Below, piece by piece: positions 50,002 to 56,765 of a stretch of 64,000 nucleotides of DNA. Each line of letters opens with the position of its first letter. Position 1 is the stretch's first letter. Both the position numbers and the translations under genes were made by a program. The notes beneath the pieces were generated by a model. That model had not been told where the DNA came from. It did no database searches and was given only the letters and a program-made list of their open reading frames with translations. Origin of the DNA: Parapedobacter sp051400755 (GTDB taxonomy: Bacteria > Bacteroidota > Bacteroidia > Sphingobacteriales > Sphingobacteriaceae); NCBI RefSeq assembly GCF_051400755.1, contig NZ_JBLFFL010000005.1:186001-250000 (forward strand). Reading direction: 5' to 3'.

Positions 50002-51084
50002 TTACTTCACGAACGGCGGTTTTACGACGACGGCCTTTACGCCGTTATTGCGGATGTCAATGTATAGCTCACTTCCTTCCCTGGCGTGGTCGATGGTCAC
50101 ATATCCCAAGCCGATGGATTTTTTCAGCGTAGGCGATTGGGTGCCGGAGGTAACATGTCCGATGGGATTGCCGTTGGCATCCATGATGTGATATCCATGG
50201 CGGGCGATACCCCGGTCGATCATTTCAAACCCAACCAGCTTTTTTGACAATCCGGCCTCCTTCTGTTTCTTCAAGCCTTCGGCATTGACAAAGTCCTTGG
50301 TAAACTTGGTCACCCAACCCAATCCGGCTTCCAGGGGAGAGGTGGTATCATCGATATCGTTGCCGTAAAGGCAGAATCCCATTTCCAGGCGGAGGGTATC
50401 GCGGGCGCCCAGGCCGATCGGCTTAATCCCATAAGGTGCCCCCGCTTCAAAAATCGCGTTCCACACCGCTTTGGCGTCGCTATTAGCGACATACACCTCA
50501 AATCCGCCCGCACCGGTGTACCCGGTGGCTGATACCAGCACGTTGTCCACCCCGGCAAAGGTGCCTTTGTTGAACGTGTAATATTCCATGGTCGCCAGGT
50601 CGATGTCGGTGAGGCCGGCGAGCGCTTCGGCAGCTTTCGGACCTTGTATGGCAAGCAACGAGGTTTCGTCAGAGATGTTTTTCATCGTCACGCCATAGGT
50701 GTTGTATTTGGATATCCAATCCCAATCTTTTTGGATATTGGAGGCATTGACGACCAAAAAATAGGTCTTTTCGTCAATCCGGTAGACAAGGAAGTCGTCT
50801 ACCACCCCACCCGTTTCGTTGGGGATATAGGCATACTGCACTTTCCCGTCGTACAGTTTCGAGGCATCGTTGGAACTGATTTTCTGCACGAGATCCAGTG
50901 CACGGTCGCCTTTGAGGATAAACTCGCCCATGTGGCTTACATCAAACACGCCCACCCCATTGCGGACGGTTTCGTGTTCGTCGTTGATGCCTGAGTACTG
51001 GACGGGCATGTTGAATCCGGCAAAAGGGACCATCTTGGCGCCTAAAGCCACGTGTATGTCAGTGAGGGCGGTATCTTTGACCAT
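50002..51084 (-). CDS. gcvT: Glycine cleavage system aminomethyltransferase (T protein)
   Basis: A 360-residue tetrahydrofolate-dependent enzyme that releases ammonia from the aminomethyl-lipoyl H protein and forms methylene-THF. Motifs are MVPFAGFNMPVQY, VGVFDVSHMGEF, the folate-binding ATGYTGAGGFEVYV, and ARDTLRLEMGFCLYGNDID. The frame opens at 51129, but a TTG-N20-TAGCTTTG promoter lies at 51139-51109 inside that extension, so the ATG at 51084 (MVKDTALTDIH) is the start. No gcvH or gcvP is adjacent; ComB follows in the same transcript. Confidence 0.95.
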   Translation of the reverse strand: MVKDTALTDIHVALGAKMVPFAGFNMPVQYSGINDEHETVRNGVGVFDVSHMGEFILKGDRALDLVQKISSNDASKLYDGKVQYAYIPNETGGVVDDFLVYRIDEKTYFLVVNASNIQKDWDWISKYNTYGVTMKNISDETSLLAIQGPKAAEALAGLTDIDLATMEYYTFNKGTFAGVDNVLVSATGYTGAGGFEVYVANSDAKAVWNAIFEAGAPYGIKPIGLGARDTLRLEMGFCLYGNDIDDTTSPLEAGLGWVTKFTKDFVNAEGLKKQKEAGLSKKLVGFEMIDRGIARHGYHIMDANGNPIGHVTSGTQSPTLKKSIGLGYVTIDHAREGSELYIDIRNNGVKAVVVKPPFVK

Positions 51085-51108
51085 GAAATGCGTGCGTTTT
51101 ATTTTCGG

Positions 51109-51139
51109 CAAAGCTAATGAAACCTGCATGAATTGCCAA
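51109..51139 (-). promoter_or_regulatory. Promoter of the gcvT-comB operon
   Basis: On the minus strand TTG (51139-51137), 20 bases, then TAGCTTTG (51116-51109). A consensus Bacteroidota promoter with a leader of about 20 bases before the ATG at 51084. Confidence 0.78.
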
Positions 51140-51210
51140 TCAAAAAGAAGATGAACTCAGCAAAGCAGCAATTCATGCAAGCTTCATCGCCATTAAACGA
51201 CGCCTTAGCG

Positions 51211-51552
51211 TTATTCCGGCTTGCGGTTGAGCTGCAGCACTTCGTTTACATTTACTTCGGTGACATAGCGCGTCACCCCGTCCTTATCCACATATTGACG
51301 GTTGACCAGTTTGCCTTCAACGCAGATTTCCGACCCTTTGGTCAGGCTCTTCTGGGCAAACACAGCCTGTCTGCCCCAAAATACCAGGTTATGCCATTGG
51401 GTATCCGATACCCATTCCCCTTGGCTATTGCGATAGCGCTCGTTGGTGGCAATGGATACACGGGCAAAGTTCCGGTTGTTGGTAAACGTTTTGACGTCGG
51501 GGTCGCTGCCTAAGAATCCGGTCAGGCGTACACTGTTTTTTAAGGTGTTCAT
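51211..51552 (-). CDS. ssb: Single-stranded DNA-binding protein without acidic tail
   Basis: A 113-residue OB-fold SSB (NSVRLTGFLGSDPDVKTF, ARVSIATNERYRNSQGEWV, WHNLVFWGRQAVFAQKSLTKGSEICVEGKL). It ends at NVNEVLQLNRKPE, directly after the OB fold, with no Gly/Pro-rich linker and no acidic DDDIPF-type tip that recruits repair and replication partners. Full-length bacterial SSBs are about 150-180 residues, so this is a short paralogue, perhaps for plasmid-like or stress functions; the essential SSB is probably elsewhere. It diverges from phzF across a region rich in symmetric sequence elements. Confidence 0.9.
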   Translation of the reverse strand: MNTLKNSVRLTGFLGSDPDVKTFTNNRNFARVSIATNERYRNSQGEWVSDTQWHNLVFWGRQAVFAQKSLTKGSEICVEGKLVNRQYVDKDGVTRYVTEVNVNEVLQLNRKPE

Positions 51553-51654
51553 AATGCTAATGGTTAATAGTAAAACAAGCGGTTAACGAACGATGGCATC
51601 CCTTAGCCATCGACAGGACAAAAATGGGGCGGCCGACCTAAGTTAGTCGGATGG

Positions 51655-51674
51655 TAAACGGATATATCCGTTTA
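51655..51674. repeat. 20-bp perfect palindrome TAAACGGATATATCCGTTTA
   Basis: The 10-base half TAAACGGATA is followed immediately by its exact reverse complement. It lies 30 bases upstream of the phzF -7 box, in the divergent region between ssb and phzF. It is too symmetric and loop-less for a terminator, so probably a dimeric regulator site. Confidence 0.6.
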
Positions 51675-51692
51675 TAATCGGCTATAATCGGC
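51673..51692 (+). repeat. Tandem repeat TATAATCGGC x2
   Basis: Two exact 10-base copies (51673-51682, 51683-51692), followed by a partial third (TATTATTA). It abuts the palindrome at 51655-51674 and ends 11 bases before the phzF -7 box, overlapping the -33 region. One helical turn per unit suggests cooperative protein binding. Confidence 0.55.
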
Positions 51693-51703
51693 TATTATTA
51701 TCC

Positions 51704-51711
51704 TATATTTG
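51704..51711 (+). promoter_or_regulatory. Promoter -7 box of phzF
   Basis: TATATTTG matches TAnnTTTG, 34 bases before the phzF ATG. The -33 region has no TTG and is occupied by the TATAATCGGC repeats, consistent with regulated expression. Confidence 0.55.
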
Positions 51712-51745
51712 TTTTACCCACTTGCATAATTATTGAAAATAAGCA

Positions 51746-52534
51746 ATGACGCTAAAAATCTATCAAATCGATGCCTTTACCGACCGGGTTTTTTCCGGTA
51801 ACCCGGCTGCGATATGCCCATTGGATGAGTGGTTGGACGATAAGCTCATGCAACAGATCGCGATGGAGAATAACCTCGCCGAAACGGCTTTCTACGTGAG
51901 ACGGGGCGACGAATATGATATCCGGTGGTTCACGCCTACCGTAGAGGTCGATCTCTGCGGCCATGCCACATTAGCATCGGCCTTTGTGTTGTTCAACCAT
52001 GAAGGCTATGGAGAAGACACCGTCCGTTTCCACTCGCCACGTAGTGGGCCGCTCACGGTAACGCGCGACGGTGATTTCCTCGTCCTGAATTTTCCGGCAG
52101 ACGTGTATGCACCCGTCCCGGTGACACCGGAATTGACGGCATGCGTAGGGATCGCGCCCACTGCCGCCTATAAAGGCAAGACCGATTATATGCTGGTATT
52201 CGAAAGCGAAGCCCATATCCAATCGGCCAAGCCGGATTTGGCGCGGATCGCGCAGCTGCCCGCCCGGGGCGTCATCATCACGGCGCAGGGCAATGAAGTG
52301 GCTTTTGTATCCCGTTTTTTCGGTCCGCAATCCGGGGTCGACGAAGACCCGGTGACGGGTTCCGCACACACCACGCTAATCCCTTATTGGGCGGGCAAAC
52401 TGGGCAAAAGCGAGCTGACCGCCCGGCAGCTTTCGACGCGGGGAGGATACCTCAAATGCCGCCACCTGGGCGACCGGGTTGAAATCGGCGGACAAGCCAA
52501 GTTGTACCTGACGGGCGAAATCAATGCTTTTTAG
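51746..52534 (+). CDS. PhzF family isomerase
   Basis: A 262-residue PhzF/diaminopimelate-epimerase-fold protein: DAFTDRVFSGNPAAIC, catalytic Glu46 in NNLAETAFY, EVDLCGHATLASAFVL and GVDEDPVTGSAHTTLIPYW, all standard. PhzF itself isomerises dihydro-hydroxyanthranilate in phenazine synthesis, but most chromosomal members are unrelated to phenazines and their substrate is unknown. No other phz genes are present, so phenazine production is not implied. The upstream region contains a palindrome and tandem repeats, suggesting specific regulation. Confidence 0.92.
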   Translation: MTLKIYQIDAFTDRVFSGNPAAICPLDEWLDDKLMQQIAMENNLAETAFYVRRGDEYDIRWFTPTVEVDLCGHATLASAFVLFNHEGYGEDTVRFHSPRSGPLTVTRDGDFLVLNFPADVYAPVPVTPELTACVGIAPTAAYKGKTDYMLVFESEAHIQSAKPDLARIAQLPARGVIITAQGNEVAFVSRFFGPQSGVDEDPVTGSAHTTLIPYWAGKLGKSELTARQLSTRGGYLKCRHLGDRVEIGGQAKLYLTGEINAF

Positions 52535-52542
52535 TACCTTTG
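52535..52542 (+). promoter_or_regulatory. Promoter -7 box of the map-holB-ricT-gldH run
   Basis: TACCTTTG fits TAnnTTTG and begins just after the phzF stop codon, 61 bases before the methionine aminopeptidase ATG. Confidence 0.5.
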
Positions 52543-52603
52543 GAGAATCTGCTGGATTGCCAAGCAATACCTGCGCGGTCCGCAAAAAGGAGGATATAGG
52601 AAG

Positions 52604-53368
52604 ATGTCAATCACAAACGAATCGGAGTGGGTAGGAATGAAGAACGTCAGCGAAGTCGTTGCGCTCACGTTGAATGCCATGCGTCGTTATGCGAGACCGG
52701 GTATCACGACGAAGCAACTGGACGATTTTGGTCGACAATTGCTCGAAAGACATGGCGCGAAGTCTGCACCCGCCCTCACCTATGGATTTCCGGGTTGGAC
52801 ATGCATCAGCCTGAACGGCGAGGTTGCGCACGGTATACCCGCTGCTGACCGTACATTGCTTGAAGGCGATTTGGTGAATATCGACGTTTCAGCGGAACTC
52901 AATGGGTATTGGGCCGATAACGGCGGTTCGTTTGTATTGGGTCGCGATGTACACCACCATCAGGCGCTCGTGAATACGTCGAGGCAGATTTTGAAAAAGG
53001 CCATCAGCCATATCCGTGGAGGCGTCCGCATCGCCGAAATCGGCAGACTTATTGAAACACAAGCAAAAAAATCGGGTTATACGGTCATCAAAAACCTCAC
53101 CGGCCACGGCGTAGGCCGGAGCCTGCACGAGGAGCCGAGTGATGTGGCCAATTATTATGACCGGTTCAACCCCACCCGGTTCAGGAAAAATTCGGTGGTT
53201 GCCATCGAGACATTTATTTCAACCCGTTCAACCTTGGCGCTCACCTTGAAAGATGGATGGACCTTGGTAGGCAACCGCGGGGGCTTTGTAGCACAGCATG
53301 AGCACACAATTGTGGTGACAGACCGGGAGCCGATCGTCTTAACGGACGGAAATGGCATTTGGGACTGA
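52604..53368 (+). CDS. map: Methionine aminopeptidase, type I
   Basis: A 254-residue di-metal enzyme that removes N-terminal Met from nascent proteins. The metal ligands are in order: Asp in LVNIDVSAE, Asp in YWADNGGSF (Asn where many MAPs have Thr/Ser), His in NLTGHGVGRSLHEEP, Glu in VVAIETF and Glu in VAQHEHTI. Pita-bread fold length is normal for type I. The N-terminal 10 residues are extra. It may be a second, non-essential MAP, since the canonical copy usually sits with ribosomal protein genes. holB starts 21 bases downstream. Confidence 0.92.
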   Translation: MSITNESEWVGMKNVSEVVALTLNAMRRYARPGITTKQLDDFGRQLLERHGAKSAPALTYGFPGWTCISLNGEVAHGIPAADRTLLEGDLVNIDVSAELNGYWADNGGSFVLGRDVHHHQALVNTSRQILKKAISHIRGGVRIAEIGRLIETQAKKSGYTVIKNLTGHGVGRSLHEEPSDVANYYDRFNPTRFRKNSVVAIETFISTRSTLALTLKDGWTLVGNRGGFVAQHEHTIVVTDREPIVLTDGNGIWD

Positions 53369-53389
53369 TTAGCGATAAGCTGTTTAACT

Positions 53390-54553
53390 ATGCGCTTTAA
53401 AGAAATCATCGGACAAGAAGACGTCAAACGGCGCCTCATCAATACCATACACGAAAACCGGGTAAGCCATGCCCAGCTTTTCCTCGGGCCCGAAGGGAGT
53501 GGCAGCCTTGCACTGGCCGTGGCCTATGCGCAATATATCAATTGCGAAAATAAGCAACCCGACGATAGTTGTGGCGACTGCGCCTCGTGCCGCAAATACG
53601 GCAAACTGATCCACCCCGACCTGCATTTTTCCTATCCTTTTTTTGCCAAACACAAGGATGATACAGCGGCAACATATGTAGAAGCCTGGCGTAAAGCTTT
53701 TCTGGCCAACCCCTGCCTTGGTCTCGATTATTGGCGCAGCCAGCTCGATGCCGAAAATAAGCAGGCCAACATCAATATCGCTGAGGCGCACCACATCATT
53801 AAAAAACTAAGCCTTAAAGCGTTCGAGGCCGAATACAAGGTGCTCATTATGTGGTTGCCCGAGTATTTGGATACCCAGGGCAACGCGTTATTGAAACTCA
53901 TCGAAGAGCCGCCTGCAAAGACGCTGTTTCTGTTGGTCGCCGAAAACCAGGACAAGATATTGAACACCATCATTTCCCGCACCCAGCTGGTCAAGATAAA
54001 CCGCCTTGCCGATGCCGATGTCAGCAGGTACTTGGTGGATGTCCAGCAGCTGAGCCCGCAGCGCGCCGACGAAATCGCGTTTATCAGCAATGGTAGCGTG
54101 CAGCAGGCGATTAATCTGTTGGGAGAAGACACCAAAGGGCATTTTGACTTGATGATTCGCTGGTTGCGCCATTGCGTTACCGATGCAGGTGCTGCATTGA
54201 TCAAGGTATGCGACGAGGAATTATCAAAATTGGGCCGCGAAAACCAAAAAAGTTTCTTACTTTACGCCATTAATGTCATGCGCCAGGTGGTGCTGCTCAA
54301 AGAAAATATGCCGCAGCTGGTGTATCTGCCCAGTACTGAATTGGATTTTGCGCAGAAATTCAGCAAACATTATCAGCTGGCACAGATCGAACGGGCGGTT
54401 GGCTTATTTGAGGAGGCTTATTATCACATTGAGCGCAATGCAAACCCAAAGATATTGTTTTTAGACTTATCTTTGCAGTTGGTTTTACTATATAAATATC
54501 AAACGTTCCGCCAATTGGCGGACTCGACATATATCGATCACTATGGGATGTAG
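53390..54553 (+). CDS. holB: DNA polymerase III delta-prime subunit
   Basis: A 387-residue clamp-loader AAA+ protein. The N-terminal region has FLGPEGSGSLALAVAYAQY in place of the P-loop; the usual GK[ST] lysine is absent, so it should not hydrolyse ATP, as is common for delta-prime. A four-cysteine zinc module follows (CENKQPDDSCGDCASCRKYG), then HHIIKKLSLKAFEAEYKVLI and EEPPAKTLFLLVAEN, typical of delta-prime. It overlaps the ricT ATG by 11 bases. The holB-ricT-gldH order is conserved in many Bacteroidota. Confidence 0.9.
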   Translation: MRFKEIIGQEDVKRRLINTIHENRVSHAQLFLGPEGSGSLALAVAYAQYINCENKQPDDSCGDCASCRKYGKLIHPDLHFSYPFFAKHKDDTAATYVEAWRKAFLANPCLGLDYWRSQLDAENKQANINIAEAHHIIKKLSLKAFEAEYKVLIMWLPEYLDTQGNALLKLIEEPPAKTLFLLVAENQDKILNTIISRTQLVKINRLADADVSRYLVDVQQLSPQRADEIAFISNGSVQQAINLLGEDTKGHFDLMIRWLRHCVTDAGAALIKVCDEELSKLGRENQKSFLLYAINVMRQVVLLKENMPQLVYLPSTELDFAQKFSKHYQLAQIERAVGLFEEAYYHIERNANPKILFLDLSLQLVLLYKYQTFRQLADSTYIDHYGM

Positions 54554-55904
54554 CAGTTGCTCATCCGGCGGCGGGTGTGGCAGCACACCGGCAGGTTGCC
54601 AGAATAATGGCGCTTGCATGACGAGCGGATGTAATAAATTGGATGTATACGATTGGCTGTCCCACATGGACATGCCAACAAATTATAAACCCTTCAACAT
54701 CGTGGAGGTGAGGTTCAAGGGGTCGCGGAAGGATTTTTACATCAATCATGAAAACCTGTACCTCGAAATGGGCGAAATGGTTGCCGTAGAACCCAGTACG
54801 GGAGGGTACGACATTGGCCACATATCCATGATGGGCGAACTGGTGCGGATGCAATTGAAGAAAAGCAATGTAGACCCCGCCAGTGTCACCAAAAAGATCT
54901 ACCGGAAGGTGACGGACGCCGACATCAAAAAATGGCAGGCGGCTAAGGACCTCGAATGGGAAACCATGCACCGCGCCCGTACCATGGCGCTGGACCTTGG
55001 CCTATCCATGAAGATCAGCGATGTAGATTACCAGGGCGACAAGTCGAAGGCCACGTTTTATTATACCGCCGAAGGGCGTGTCGATTTCCGGGAACTGATC
55101 AAGCGCATGGCCGAAGCCTTTCGTATCCGTATCGAAATGCGGCAAATCGGCATGCGGCAAGAGGCAAGCAGGCTCGGCGGCATCGGTTCCTGCGGCAGGG
55201 AGCTGTGCTGTTCTACTTGGCTGACCGACTTCAAGACGGTGTCTACCTCGGCAGCGCGCTATCAAAACCTTTCGCTCAATACGCTGAAGCTAGCCGGACA
55301 ATGCGGAAAGCTCAAATGCTGCCTCAATTACGAACTGGACAGCTACATGGATGCCCTCCGGGATATTCCCAATAACATCGAGCGGATAGAAACCCAGAAG
55401 GGTACGGCGTTTCTCCAGAAAACCGACATTTTCAAAAAACTGATGTGGTTCAGCTACCCCGGTGAGGAAAACTGGATCCCGCTGACGACCGACCGGGTGA
55501 AGGAAATCCACCTGCTGAACAAGGAAGGCGTGAAACCCGAAGAAATCGGCGCCATCGTCATCGAAACGGTGGAAGAGAAGCCCGTCAGTTACGACTATGA
55601 AAATGTAGTGGGCCAAGATAGCCTGACCCGCCTGGATGAGCGGAATAAGAAAAAAAACAAGTCTGCCAAGAACAAACGGAAACCCGGAGCGAGAACCGGA
55701 AGACCGGGACAGGATAAGCCGGAACAAGGCAAGCCCGAGCAGCGCAAACCGGAACAACGCCGGCCTGAGCACCGGAAAGACCCGGCAAGCCCGTCGGCGT
55801 CCGAAAACAAGTCTGCCGACGCAAGGCCTAAGCCGAAAAAGCGGTTCCGCGGTAACCGGAGAGGCAAACCCGGGGGGCAACAACAAGACGGACCAGCCAG
55901 CTAA
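54543..55904 (+). CDS. ricT: PSP1/RicT family iron-sulfur protein with a basic tail
   Basis: A 453-residue protein. The N-terminus is cysteine-rich (CSSCSSGGGCGSTPAGC, then CMTSGC). The PSP1 C-terminal domain (about 60-290) carries cysteine motifs GSCGRELCC and GQCGKLKCC. In Bacillus, RicT (YaaT) is part of the RicA-RicF-RicT complex that binds Fe-S clusters and affects RNA processing and development. Residues about 370-453 form a Lys/Arg/Pro/Glu/Gln low-complexity tail with repeated (K/R)PEQ(R/G)KPE-like units, probably disordered and possibly RNA-binding. It overlaps holB by 11 bases and is followed by gldH after 6 bases. Confidence 0.9.
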   Translation: MGCSSCSSGGGCGSTPAGCQNNGACMTSGCNKLDVYDWLSHMDMPTNYKPFNIVEVRFKGSRKDFYINHENLYLEMGEMVAVEPSTGGYDIGHISMMGELVRMQLKKSNVDPASVTKKIYRKVTDADIKKWQAAKDLEWETMHRARTMALDLGLSMKISDVDYQGDKSKATFYYTAEGRVDFRELIKRMAEAFRIRIEMRQIGMRQEASRLGGIGSCGRELCCSTWLTDFKTVSTSAARYQNLSLNTLKLAGQCGKLKCCLNYELDSYMDALRDIPNNIERIETQKGTAFLQKTDIFKKLMWFSYPGEENWIPLTTDRVKEIHLLNKEGVKPEEIGAIVIETVEEKPVSYDYENVVGQDSLTRLDERNKKKNKSAKNKRKPGARTGRPGQDKPEQGKPEQRKPEQRRPEHRKDPASPSASENKSADARPKPKKRFRGNRRGKPGGQQQDGPAS

Positions 55905-55910
55905 CGACAG

Positions 55911-56384
55911 ATGCGTTTTCAGTTGACAGTATGGATCGGACGATTGGGTATGGCGCTGCTTGCCGCATCCTGCATGGACACGGCGGTAGTGGACCAAAAC
56001 GTGGCCATCGCCGATCATGCCTGGCAGTACGCCGATCAGCCCCGGCTGACAGCGCGCATCACCGATACCGGCAAACGCTACAACGTTTACCTCAACCTTC
56101 GGCATACGCCGGAGTATCAGTATTCCAATATTTTCGTACTGCTTCACCAGCATTGGCCCGATGGAAGCGATACCACCGAACGCATTGAACTGCCCCTCGC
56201 AGCGCCCGACGGTCGTTGGCTGGGCGAGGGCGGCGGAAGCGTATTTACCCACCAGCAGTTGATCAAGCAGTCTGTCCAATTTCCGGATACCGGTACGTAT
56301 ACGTTCGTCATTGAACAAAATATGCGCGAGAACCCCCTTCGCGAGATTACCGACGTGGGCATCCGGATAGCACCTGTTGAGTGA
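55911..56384 (+). CDS. gldH: Gliding-motility lipoprotein GldH
   Basis: A 157-residue lipoprotein with lipobox LLAASC (Cys21), so anchored in a membrane. The remaining domain is a small beta sandwich with family features such as NVYLNLRHTPEYQYSNIFVLL and the C-terminal REITDVGIRI. GldH is required for gliding and type IX secretion in Flavobacterium but is also found in non-gliding relatives, where its role is less clear. It is the third gene in the conserved holB-ricT-gldH order. A small membrane protein gene follows after 13 bases. Confidence 0.88.
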   Translation: MRFQLTVWIGRLGMALLAASCMDTAVVDQNVAIADHAWQYADQPRLTARITDTGKRYNVYLNLRHTPEYQYSNIFVLLHQHWPDGSDTTERIELPLAAPDGRWLGEGGGSVFTHQQLIKQSVQFPDTGTYTFVIEQNMRENPLREITDVGIRIAPVE

Positions 56385-56397
56385 TCAGAAGCACCGC

Positions 56398-56589
56398 ATG
56401 AACACGTTCCAGAAAATCATCACCCACCCTTATTTCAGTTACCTGTACATCTTCGTCGTCATTTTCTGCCTCATCAGCCTGTTGGTCTTGCCGCCGGGGC
56501 ACCCCCTTATCCAATATGCGGTGGCCGTTGGCATTGTCCTGTTTGCGTTGCACCAATACCGAAAGTATTTACTGAAACATCGGAACTGA
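56398..56589 (+). CDS. Small two-helix membrane protein after gldH
   Basis: A 63-residue protein with two hydrophobic segments (about 11-31 and 38-53) and a basic C-terminus (HQYRKYLLKHRN). The frame opens at a TTG overlapping the gldH stop; the ATG at 56398 is preferred, leaving 13 bases between genes. The family is not recognised. Its place at the end of the map-holB-ricT-gldH run suggests co-expression. Confidence 0.6.
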   Translation: MNTFQKIITHPYFSYLYIFVVIFCLISLLVLPPGHPLIQYAVAVGIVLFALHQYRKYLLKHRN

Positions 56590-56649
56590 CCGATTACCGA
56601 AGATATTTTTTCAAACAAAATTCATCATTAATTGTTCTTGTGTCGGCTA

Positions 56650-56669
56650 TCCAATGGCCATGCATTGGA
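56650..56669. repeat. Inverted repeat TCCAATG-N6-CATTGGA
   Basis: Perfect 7-bp arms around a 6-base centre, 97 bases before the susC ATG, with no T-run. A candidate operator for the SusC/SusD genes. No TAnnTTTG box is evident in this 176-base gap; the nearest is TATGTTGA at about 56719. Confidence 0.4.
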
Positions 56670-56765
56670 AAGACCTTGCCAATTATATGCACGCGAACTG
56701 CAGTGGGCGGTTGAGCCAAGTATGTTGAACACACATTAATAAACACATACACACACAAATAAATT

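Noticed and set aside
51746..52534. Phenazine biosynthesis
   Set aside because: Only a PhzF-family gene is present; such genes are widespread outside phenazine clusters.
55290..56318. 342-codon minus-strand frame across ricT and gldH
   Set aside because: Antisense shadow of two well-supported genes; spans their boundary and has no recognisable domain.
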